From Deltaproteobacteria bacterium (GTDB lineage: Bacteria > Desulfobacterota > Desulfuromonadia > Desulfuromonadales > JAAYDE01), in contig JAAYDE010000107.1 of assembly GCA_012729375.1 (NCBI GenBank), forward strand, positions 1 through 33,163: a stretch of 33,163 nt of DNA, read 5' to 3'. This document shows, one piece after another, positions 7,904 through 14,994 of the stretch (position 1 is its first letter; each line of letters begins with the position of its first letter). The notes under the pieces are model-generated. The model saw only the letters and a list, made by a program, of their open reading frames with translations. It ran no database searches and was not told where the DNA came from. The position numbers and the translations under genes are program-made.

Positions 7904-7937
7904 AAAAAAAATCGGGACAATGGATTGTTGTCCCGAT
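7904..7937 (-). terminator. Intrinsic terminator after the aldo/keto reductase gene
   Basis: A perfect 10-bp stem (ATCGGGACAA 7911-7920 / TTGTCCCGAT 7928-7937) with a 7-nt loop is followed, on the minus strand, by seven T (7904-7910). It lies 60 bp beyond the stop of the reductase and ends the waaF-to-reductase block. Confidence 0.85.
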
Positions 7938-7996
7938 TCGCTGCTTCTTTTTGCCCTGATTGAGGCATGGCTCCGACCGCGCGCCGTCCCACTCCG

Positions 7997-8950
7997 TCAC
8001 ACCACCCGGATCAGAAAATTGGGGCAGGCGGCGGCGCAGTAGCCGCAGAGGATGCAATCCTCTTGGCGCAGCCGGGCCCTTCCCTCTTCCACAAACAGGG
8101 CCTTGTTGGTGCAGGCCGCGACACAGGCCCCGCAGCCGTTGCAAAACATATCCATGATGCGCAGATGTCTGTGCCGCTTTTGCAGACGCTCCCAGTCGGC
8201 CTCCTTCCCCATGGCGCCGGCGAAAAGAGCGTAGTTGGCGTCGATTTCAGCGCTGGACAGCATGCCCACCGCGACACCTTGGACCCCCGGCAGATTCTTC
8301 ACGTAGGTGAGGCTGTCGCGGGCCGCCGAGATCAGGTTGCCGCCGGCCAGGGCCTTCATGGCATAGATCCCTTTGCCGGCCGCGGCGCAGGCGGCGATGG
8401 CCGCGGCCATGGCGGCGCTGTCGCCGCCGATGATCCCCATGCCGGTGCGGTTGATCAGGGGGTGCACCACCTCCACCTCAGGGACTCCGGCCAGGGCTTC
8501 GACGACGGAGACGAGATGGGTGGAAACCCCCGCGTGGCGCACCTTCCCCTCCTCCTTCATTTTCAGGATCTCTTCCCAGACCTCTTTCCTTTCCCCGAGA
8601 GGATCGGTCAGACGCGCCGCATGGAGATGGAAGATATCGACATATTCCCGCCCCATTTCCCGCAGGGCGCGTTCCAGATGGGAGCGGGCCGTGGCGGCAT
8701 CGGTGGCGTGGGTCTTGCTGGCGATGAACAACTCGCCGCGCAAACCGTCGACAGCGGCGCGGATGTGGCCATAGGTGCCGTACAGTTCGGCGGTATCGAG
8801 GAGGTTGATCCCCCGCTCCAGGCCGTGGCGGATCAGCCTTCCGCCTTCCCGGGCCGACAGACCGGCCTGCAAAGGCCCCAAGGGCAAGGTGCCGAAGATG
8901 AGCGGACAGACAGAAAGTCCGGTGTTGCCGAAAACGATCTTTTTATCCAT
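7997..8950 (-). CDS. Aldo/keto reductase with C-terminal 2x[4Fe-4S] ferredoxin domain
   Basis: In this 317-residue fusion, the AKR barrel (about 1-255) shows the catalytic tetrad candidates D52, Y57 (DTAELYG), K79 (ASKTH) and H108/H110 (IFHLH). The C-terminus (268-317) holds two classical four-cysteine clusters, C270-C273-C276-C280 and C299-C302-C305-C309. This architecture is widespread in anaerobes (aldo/keto reductase, 4Fe-4S type) and implies electron exchange with ferredoxin rather than, or besides, NADPH; the substrate is not known. It follows the radical SAM gene by 34 bp and is the last gene of the block, so it may serve the same pathway. Confidence 0.88.
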   Translation of the reverse strand: MDKKIVFGNTGLSVCPLIFGTLPLGPLQAGLSAREGGRLIRHGLERGINLLDTAELYGTYGHIRAAVDGLRGELFIASKTHATDAATARSHLERALREMGREYVDIFHLHAARLTDPLGERKEVWEEILKMKEEGKVRHAGVSTHLVSVVEALAGVPEVEVVHPLINRTGMGIIGGDSAAMAAAIAACAAAGKGIYAMKALAGGNLISAARDSLTYVKNLPGVQGVAVGMLSSAEIDANYALFAGAMGKEADWERLQKRHRHLRIMDMFCNGCGACVAACTNKALFVEEGRARLRQEDCILCGYCAAACPNFLIRVV

Positions 8951-8984
8951 AAAATCAGCTCGCTCCCAGAAAAAAAGGCCAACG

Positions 8985-10502
8985 TCACTTTTCGTTCATG
9001 AAGTAATCGGAGATCACACCCATGAAAGGATTGTATTTCACGGCGTAGTGGCGCAGGTTCCGGTCCTGCAGCTGCAGGGAAATCCTTTTGTCCTCATCCA
9101 GCAGCCGGGGAAAAGCCTTATCCCATTCCTCCCGGCCCATGGCCAGAAGCTCCTCGCTTTTCTCCCGGAACAGAGGTGAGGCCTCGAAGCCGGCGTGGGC
9201 GTTGACGAACCAGGGCATGATACGGCCGATCTTCTCCAAAAAGAGGTTGTGCTCCGCGCCGAAGTCGAGGGGGGATTCGTCGGTGAAATTCATCAGCGAT
9301 TCGGCCTTTTCGGGATTCACGTAGCCCCCTTCGATGCTCAGCCGTTGGGATTCGGTGCCGGGAAAGGGAAAGAAATAGGTCCAGCGGAAACGTCCCGGTT
9401 GGGCCCGACCCAGAAAACGCACCGTATCGAGCACATCCTCGCGCTCTTCGTAGGGAAGGCCGATCATGATGAAGACCGAGCTGTGCATGCCGTAGCGGTG
9501 GACATGGCCCAGGGCTTCGACGATCTTGTCGTTGCTCATGTGGCGGTTCATCACCGTGGAACGGATTTTGGGGCTGCCGCTTTCGACGCCGAATTTGACG
9601 ATCCGGCAGCCGGCGTCGGCCAGCAGCCGGGCGCGGCGGTCGTCGAAGAAACCGACGTGGCCGTTGACCACGAAAGGAAGGGAAGTGACCTTTTTGTAGG
9701 CGGCGCAGAATTCGGCGACGAAATCGGTGTCGAAGGTGAAGAGATCGTCATCGAGAATGTACATGGTGATGTTGCGGTAGTTTTTCTCCAAAAAGGCGAT
9801 CTCGTCGATCAACTGGGCGACGCTGTGATGGCGGATATAGTTCAGCTCCTGAAAAGTGCAGCCCAGATCGGAGCGGTATTTGCCGACCATGAAGTGGTTG
9901 AAGCAGTAGCTGCACTGGAAGGGGCAGCCACGGGAAGCCATCAGGCCGACCCAGCCATGCTTGGCGTCGATGATCCTCTGGAAATCGAAGATGTCGTAGG
10001 CCTTGAAGGGAAGGGAACGGAGATCGGGCAGCGGCCGCACCGGGTTGAGCCGCGGCTTGCTGTCCACCATCATGCCCAGATTGCGGATTTCCTTGACATC
10101 CTCCTTGGCGGCGAGTTTGTCCACGAACTCGAGCAGCGCTTCTTCACACTCGCCGACCAGGACATAGTCGAAAAGCCCGGTGCCCAGAATCTCTGCGGCG
10201 GCCACCGTGGCGTGGATGCCGCCGCAGACCAGCGGCACATCGACCGCTTCCCGCAGCCAGCCGGCCAGTTCCGCGGCATAGCGCCACTGGTTGGTGACCA
10301 CGGAAAAGCCGATGATTTGCGGCGCCACCTCTCTCACATAGGCGATCAGTTCCTCTTTGCCGGGAAGGGGTCCCAGATCTTCGCAAAGCTGCCGGAAAAC
10401 CACCTCATGCCCGGCCTCCTTGAGGACCGCGGCCAGATAAGCGACGCCGTAATTGAAACCCAGCTGGGAACCGGAATTGGGATAGAAAAAAAGTATTTTC
10501 AT
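8985..10502 (-). CDS. B12-binding radical SAM protein
   Basis: In this 505-residue protein, an N-terminal Rossmann-like cobalamin-binding domain (about 1-140, with GFSVVTNQW and VCGGIHATV typical of base-off B12 domains) precedes a radical SAM barrel with the cluster motif RGCPFQCSYC (C193, C197, C200). GVESGSPKIR and the GLPYEEREDV strand follow, as in the MiaB/BchE-like TIM barrel. Class B radical SAM enzymes methylate or rearrange unreactive carbons using methylcobalamin or a 5'-deoxyadenosyl radical. It starts at ATG 10502 with AAAGGAA upstream, 35 bp after the GT9-like gene. Its context with glycosyltransferases suggests modification of a surface glycan or lipid, but no substrate can be named. 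Confidence 0.88.
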   Translation of the reverse strand: MKILFFYPNSGSQLGFNYGVAYLAAVLKEAGHEVVFRQLCEDLGPLPGKEELIAYVREVAPQIIGFSVVTNQWRYAAELAGWLREAVDVPLVCGGIHATVAAAEILGTGLFDYVLVGECEEALLEFVDKLAAKEDVKEIRNLGMMVDSKPRLNPVRPLPDLRSLPFKAYDIFDFQRIIDAKHGWVGLMASRGCPFQCSYCFNHFMVGKYRSDLGCTFQELNYIRHHSVAQLIDEIAFLEKNYRNITMYILDDDLFTFDTDFVAEFCAAYKKVTSLPFVVNGHVGFFDDRRARLLADAGCRIVKFGVESGSPKIRSTVMNRHMSNDKIVEALGHVHRYGMHSSVFIMIGLPYEEREDVLDTVRFLGRAQPGRFRWTYFFPFPGTESQRLSIEGGYVNPEKAESLMNFTDESPLDFGAEHNLFLEKIGRIMPWFVNAHAGFEASPLFREKSEELLAMGREEWDKAFPRLLDEDKRISLQLQDRNLRHYAVKYNPFMGVISDYFMNEK

Positions 10503-10537
10503 CGTTTCCTTTAAATTTGCCGGACCGGACCACCCCG

Positions 10538-12028
10538 TCAGACCGCACGGGCGTCAATGAGCCGGGTTATCACATCGTCGATCTCGAACATGGGGGGGTG
10601 GGTCAGGGTGTCGACGTGGATGATCTCGCTCCGATTCGGCCCGCAGGGGCTCCAGCGGCGGATGAAGCGCGGATTGTTGCTGCCGGCGAAGAGGGTGTAG
10701 GTCGGCACCCCCAGAGCCGCGGCGATATGCTGACAGGCGGAATCGTAGCCGATGAACTCGTCGCTGTGGGCGATCAGCGCGGCGATCTCGCCGATCCCTG
10801 CGGAAACGGCGACCAATCCCGCAGAAAGACCTATCCCCTGCCAGGAGCCGAACACCGTCGCCTCGGTGGCGACTCCCCGCCACTGGGCGGAACGGATCAA
10901 CGCCCGCGACCGCGCCAGTTCTTCCTCGCCGAACCCCTGGTCGAGCAGGATCACCGTACCGGGTTCCTGCAAAAGGCGATGGATCATCCGTTCCTCGAAA
11001 GCGTCGCCGAGACGTTTGCGGGCGTTTCCGCCCACGCCGAGGTTGATGACAATCAGCTTGCGGCAGCCGGCATGCCGTAAAGCGGCCGCGAAGCCGCCCG
11101 CCGTGGCGAGGGTCGTCTCCGTCAGCCAGACCTGGGGGTGGCAGAAGGGTCCAGGCTCAAGAACTTCGTTGATCCAATGGTTGGCCAGTTCGGCGATGGA
11201 CATCTTTTTCGGGTAGGCGTCGCTGCCACGGCTGTTGAAAAAGAGGTAGCGGTCATCGTCAATCACGGGCAGAACCCCGAGCTGGGAGAGCCGCGAATCG
11301 GGATCGATGACGATCATCTCCTCATCGTTTTGGCCTTTCCGTTCGTCCTCGATAGCCGAACGCACGGCAAACCAGCTGTTGAAACGCTCCACCAGATTGC
11401 CCCGACGGGAATAGGCGACCTCGCGGATGCGGATACGGGGATTCCCGCCGTATATCTCGGCCAGCTTGTCGGCGCCGAGAAGGACGATCTCCGCCGCCGG
11501 AAAAAGGCCCATGAGGCGCTGGACGAGAACGCTGGTTACCGCCACGTCGGCGCCGATGGTGACGCGGGAGAGAAGGATGATCCGGCGCGGCGGCGTCTTC
11601 AGCAAAACCCGCTCGGCGGCCCGCGAGCGGATGCCCTCGATCCTTTTGAAGAGATCATCGTAGGTCACCAGGCCGAAGGCGCCGAGTTCCCGGTGGAGAC
11701 GCTCCCCGCCGGGGGCGTGGCGGCAGAAATCGACCACCCGGCTTATGACCCGGTTGTATTCCTCCGTCTGCAGTTCCTCAAAATCGTCGCAGAGCCCCTC
11801 CACGATAATTCCGAACAGCGCGGCAGAGCCCGGCTTGTTGAGTTCTTCCCCGGCGAAGGAGGTGGCCATCTCGCAGAGCAGACGGATATATTCGGCCTCA
11901 TGGTGATCGTTGAAGTAATAGCGGTCCAGAAAGGAAAGGGCGATCTGCCTGGCCAGGCGATCGAGGGCCTCCCGCTTCGGGTTTTGTCTCAGGGTGTCCC
12001 ATTGGCGGCGATAAAATGCGGGTTTCAT
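10538..12028 (-). CDS. Large GT9 (heptosyltransferase)-like protein
   Basis: This 496-residue protein has two parts. Residues 1-155 are charged, helical and not recognised. From about residue 160 (RRIILLSRVTIGADVAVTSVLVQRLMGLFP) the sequence follows the GT-B fold of family 9: a first Rossmann domain, then a second with KLIVINLGVGGNARKRLGDAFEE, and the nucleotide-sugar site ending in DEFIGYDSACQHIAAALGVPTYTLF. That last stretch parallels the NDTGPRH motif of WaaF, with D-S-A replacing D-[TS]-G. It overlaps the waaF stop by 4 bp (ATGA), so the two are coupled. A glycosyltransferase of unknown specificity is likely; the N-terminal domain may be a partner-binding module. Confidence 0.7.
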   Translation of the reverse strand: MKPAFYRRQWDTLRQNPKREALDRLARQIALSFLDRYYFNDHHEAEYIRLLCEMATSFAGEELNKPGSAALFGIIVEGLCDDFEELQTEEYNRVISRVVDFCRHAPGGERLHRELGAFGLVTYDDLFKRIEGIRSRAAERVLLKTPPRRIILLSRVTIGADVAVTSVLVQRLMGLFPAAEIVLLGADKLAEIYGGNPRIRIREVAYSRRGNLVERFNSWFAVRSAIEDERKGQNDEEMIVIDPDSRLSQLGVLPVIDDDRYLFFNSRGSDAYPKKMSIAELANHWINEVLEPGPFCHPQVWLTETTLATAGGFAAALRHAGCRKLIVINLGVGGNARKRLGDAFEERMIHRLLQEPGTVILLDQGFGEEELARSRALIRSAQWRGVATEATVFGSWQGIGLSAGLVAVSAGIGEIAALIAHSDEFIGYDSACQHIAAALGVPTYTLFAGSNNPRFIRRWSPCGPNRSEIIHVDTLTHPPMFEIDDVITRLIDARAV

Positions 12029-13080
12029 GACAAATCGGTTTCCTTCACAAGGGACAGGATCTCATCCATGACCCGTTCCGGCCGGATGCCGGCCATGCAC
12101 CGGTGATCGGTGGGGCAGACCTTTTTATGGCACGGAGCGCATTCGGTTTCATGGCGGATCACCCGCGTCTTTTCCAGGTTGGCGGCGGTATAGCGGGGAT
12201 CCGTCGGTCCCATCAGCACGACCACCGGCACGTCAAAAGCCACGGCATAATGGCGCGGTCCCGTATCGTTGGTCACCAGCAGATCGCAGCGGCGGATCAA
12301 AGGCTTCAGCTCGGCCAAATCGATGCGGTCGGGGACAGTGTTGACGATCCGCGCCCGGCTGGCGGCGACGATGGCCGCGGCGATCGGCTCTTCCCCCGGA
12401 CCGCCGAAAAGAAGGATCCGGCACCGGAAGGCCTCTTCGATCAATTCGGCCAGGCGGGCGAAATGCCCGGGCGGCCAGCACTTGGAAGAACCGAAACTGG
12501 CCCCCGGATTGAGGCCGATGACCCGCTCCGTTTCGTCCACGCCGTAGCCGGCAAGCCGGCGCCGTCCTCTTTCCGCAACCGCGGCGGAGATGTAAAGCCG
12601 CGGTTTGGGCCGGGACGGCATTTGCAGACCGAGATAGCGGCCCAGCGCTCCATAGTACTCGGCCATCGGCTGTGGCTTGAAGACGCCGTTTTCCATCAGC
12701 GGCGTCGGCCCGGCGGTGACCAGAAACCTCCTCATCTGCCATTTGTAGCCGTAGATCCTTTTCACCCCGCCCAAGCGGGCGGAAAAATAGGCACGCAGGC
12801 TGTTGGGCAGGAGCACGGCCGCATCGGGCCGCGCGGCGCGGATGCGGCGGACGCATTCCAGGAAATTGCCCGCCCCCTGGTCCCGGCAGCCGATCACCTC
12901 GTCGAACCAGGGGCTGCCCTCCAGGATGCCGCGGGCATAGGAACGGACCACGGCGACGATTTCGGTTTGCGGAAAATCGCTCCGAAAAGCCTCAAAAAGG
13001 GGTGTGGCCATGACGATATCCCCCACCCAGTTGGGGCAGCGGATCAGGATCTTCTTGGCGTTTTCAAGTTCTTCGACCAC
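12025..13080 (-). CDS. waaF: ADP-heptose:LPS heptosyltransferase II
   Basis: This 351-residue GT9 enzyme adds heptose to the lipopolysaccharide inner core on the cytoplasmic face. The family start ILIRCPNWVGDIVMATPLFEAFR (11-33), the mid motif GLNPGASFGSSKCWP and the donor-site motif LLVTNDTGPRHYAVAFDVPVVVLMGPTDP are all present. The C-terminus contains C-x2-C...C residues (APCHKKVCP), also seen in many WaaF proteins. The start is GTG 13080, with AAGGAAG 7 bases upstream. It begins a tight run of four genes (waaF, GT9-like, radical SAM, AKR). A 151-bp gap without a recognised gene separates it from the methyltransferase upstream. Confidence 0.87.
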   Translation of the reverse strand: MVEELENAKKILIRCPNWVGDIVMATPLFEAFRSDFPQTEIVAVVRSYARGILEGSPWFDEVIGCRDQGAGNFLECVRRIRAARPDAAVLLPNSLRAYFSARLGGVKRIYGYKWQMRRFLVTAGPTPLMENGVFKPQPMAEYYGALGRYLGLQMPSRPKPRLYISAAVAERGRRRLAGYGVDETERVIGLNPGASFGSSKCWPPGHFARLAELIEEAFRCRILLFGGPGEEPIAAAIVAASRARIVNTVPDRIDLAELKPLIRRCDLLVTNDTGPRHYAVAFDVPVVVLMGPTDPRYTAANLEKTRVIRHETECAPCHKKVCPTDHRCMAGIRPERVMDEILSLVKETDLS

Positions 13081-13231
13081 CAGGGATCTTCCTTTTCAAG
13101 ATGGCTTGGCCGCCAATGGGGCCGCCGCCATCCTTAGCAAATATCGCTTCGCAAAACAAGATACAGTTGTCCCGTGGCGGATCAGCGAGGCAGCCAACGG
13201 TCGCGGATTTTCCCGCCTCATCCCTTTCCTT

Positions 13232-13903
13232 TCAGGACTTGCGGGCGGAACCGACGGTGAACCAGCCGTGGGTGCGGGGCGCTCCCGGCAGGTAAAAACT
13301 CCGTACCCTTTCGAAACAAAAGCCCTGACTTTCCACCAGCTGAAAAACCGGGCGGTCGAGGTGGCAGCCGCCGGCCAAGGCCACCTCCAGAGGATTGAGG
13401 CGGCGCTGCCAACGGGCGATTCGCGGCTCTTCGGACAGGCCATGCTCCACCACCACAAGCCGGCCCCCGTCGCCCAGAAGCCGCCGAAGTTCAGCCAGAA
13501 TCCGCTGCGGGTCGTCCACGGAGCAGAGGGTGAGAAAACTGACGGCCCAGTCGAAAGAGCCCTTGGGAAAAGGGACAGTCGCGGCCGAGCCGCAAAAAAT
13601 GTCCACGGGCATCGGCGCCACAGCCAGCCGCGAAGCGGCCCTCTTGAGCATCCCCGTATTGGGCTCCACGGCCACCAGGGATTGCACCGCCGGGGGGTAA
13701 TGGAGGAGGTTCAGTCCCGTCCCGAAACCGATCTCGAGGACCCGGCCCCGCACCTCCTTCAGTTCCACGGCGCGGAGTTCCTCGATGGCGGCAAAACGGC
13801 CGAGCCGGTCATTGAACCAGGGGAAAAAATGCTGTTCGTAGCAACGACGCAGAAAAGCCAAGGAGCGGCAAAGGCTTTTAATGGCCATCGGGGCGGCCTT
13901 CAC
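13232..13903 (-). CDS. Class I SAM-dependent methyltransferase
   Basis: This 223-residue protein has the SAM-binding motif I VLEIGFGTGLNLLHYP (about 55-70), the acidic residue after strand 2 (VAVEPNTGM), and motif III around DGGRLVVVEHGLSEEPRIARWQRRLNP. The pattern HYP...VEPN...W(Q)xxLNP resembles the small methyltransferases near METTL7 and phosphatidylethanolamine methyltransferases, so a lipid or small molecule substrate is plausible but unproven. It starts at GTG 13903 inside the stop of the amidotransferase gene (GTGA overlap), with an in-frame ATG five codons later as an alternative. Translational coupling to the upstream gene is likely. Confidence 0.82.
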   Translation of the reverse strand: MKAAPMAIKSLCRSLAFLRRCYEQHFFPWFNDRLGRFAAIEELRAVELKEVRGRVLEIGFGTGLNLLHYPPAVQSLVAVEPNTGMLKRAASRLAVAPMPVDIFCGSAATVPFPKGSFDWAVSFLTLCSVDDPQRILAELRRLLGDGGRLVVVEHGLSEEPRIARWQRRLNPLEVALAGGCHLDRPVFQLVESQGFCFERVRSFYLPGAPRTHGWFTVGSARKS

Positions 13904-14589
13904 TTGGCGCTGAGATAGGAAAGAAGTTGGTCCATGAGCGCATGGATCGTCCGGTATTTTTCGGCGGAAGCTCCGAGAATGGCTGTTTCCTCCTGGACAT
14001 AGCGGGCGGGGATCAACTCATTCCGGCAATGGAAGACCAGTTGGCGCGCCGACTCGGGGGTGGTTTCCAGATGGAACTGCAGGCCGATGACCGAGCGACC
14101 AATCTGAAAGGCCTGGTTCGCACACCCTTCGCTGCGCGCCAGAGGTACCGCCCCGGCGGGAAGGTCAAAGGTCTCGCCGTGCCAGTGGAACACGTCCACG
14201 GCGGCGGGAAAAGAAAAAGCCCGTGCATCCCCGTGGCCTATCCCCCGCACCGGGAACCAGCCGATCTCCCGGCAGGGATTGGGAAAGACCCTGGCGCCGA
14301 GGGCGCCGGCGAGCAGCTGGGCGCCGAGGCAGATGCCCAAAATAGGCGTACCGGCGGCCAGTGCCTGGCGCAGGAACTCCTTTTCCGCCCGAAGCCAGGG
14401 ATAGGCCGACTCATCGTTGACGCTCATGGGACCGCCCAGAACCACCAGAAGATCCATTTCTTGTCCCTCGGGAGGGCTTTCGCCTTGGTAGAATCGGGTG
14501 GCAGTCGTTTCGTAACCGGCGGCATCAAGCCATTCCTCGATGCTTCCCGGACCTTCGAAGGGAACATGTTGGAAATAATGGGCACGCAT
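13900..14589 (-). CDS. Class I glutamine amidotransferase (GMP synthase-like)
   Basis: In this 229-residue stand-alone GATase1 domain, the nucleophile elbow GICLGAQLL gives Cys87; His173 and Glu175 (QFHLETTPE) complete the triad. The oxyanion region is VLGGPMSVNDE (50-60). Such proteins hydrolyse glutamine or gamma-glutamyl compounds and supply ammonia or degrade amides; the partner is unknown. The ATG at 14589 is preferred because CAGGAG lies 8 bases upstream; a longer frame to 14694 lacks a ribosome site and reads through the probable leader. It is the first gene of a two-gene unit with the methyltransferase. Confidence 0.85.
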   Translation of the reverse strand: MRAHYFQHVPFEGPGSIEEWLDAAGYETTATRFYQGESPPEGQEMDLLVVLGGPMSVNDESAYPWLRAEKEFLRQALAAGTPILGICLGAQLLAGALGARVFPNPCREIGWFPVRGIGHGDARAFSFPAAVDVFHWHGETFDLPAGAVPLARSEGCANQAFQIGRSVIGLQFHLETTPESARQLVFHCRNELIPARYVQEETAILGASAEKYRTIHALMDQLLSYLSAK

Positions 14590-14610
14590 GGGATCTCCTG
14601 AGGATGAACG

Positions 14611-14712
14611 ATGATCCCCGCTCCGCGTAAATCGACAACGACGAAAACGCCCTGGAGCGAGGGGATTCCGGATCAAAAGTCGATAATAATGCAATCAGGT
14701 CCCGAAACGCAA
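14611..14712 (-). promoter_or_regulatory. Promoter and leader hairpin of the amidotransferase-methyltransferase unit
   Basis: On the minus strand, TTGCGT (14707-14712) and TTATTA (14684-14689) are spaced by 17 bp and would start transcription near 14677. The leader then contains an 11-bp inverted repeat, ATCCCC(TC)GCTCC paired with GGAGCGGGGAT (bases about 14611-14668, two-base bulge), ending some 20 bp before the start codon. The fold may influence translation; no known riboswitch was recognised. Confidence 0.4.
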
Positions 14713-14994
14713 AACTTAGCGGAGTTTTTAAAATAGTTTCCAGTTGATTTCCTTCATCCGCAAAATCACAAGCGAACCAGCCATGGCTTCACATGGGGAA
14801 CGGAAATTTTCCCAAGGACCGGAGAATCAAGCTCTTGCGCGGATTGACGCCGAGATTGGCGAAAAAGCTTGTTTCCTGATGAAAACCAGTAGGCCACCGC
14901 CATTTTTTTGTATACTTCTTGGCGGCGGCCGAAATCAATTATTGGCATCGACAGGTTTTCTTTTTTCTTTTTCACTGCCGAAAGACTTGCCGAC

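Noticed and set aside
7788..8144. Upstream extension of the Spy-like protein
   Set aside because: The extra residues come from the wrong frame of the aldo/keto reductase tail and its terminator; ATG 7787 has a good ribosome site and a signal peptide.
13096..13132. Possible 11-residue leader peptide (MAAAPLAAKPS) just before waaF
   Set aside because: Short and Ala-rich, overlapping an inverted repeat; no codon run suggestive of attenuation.
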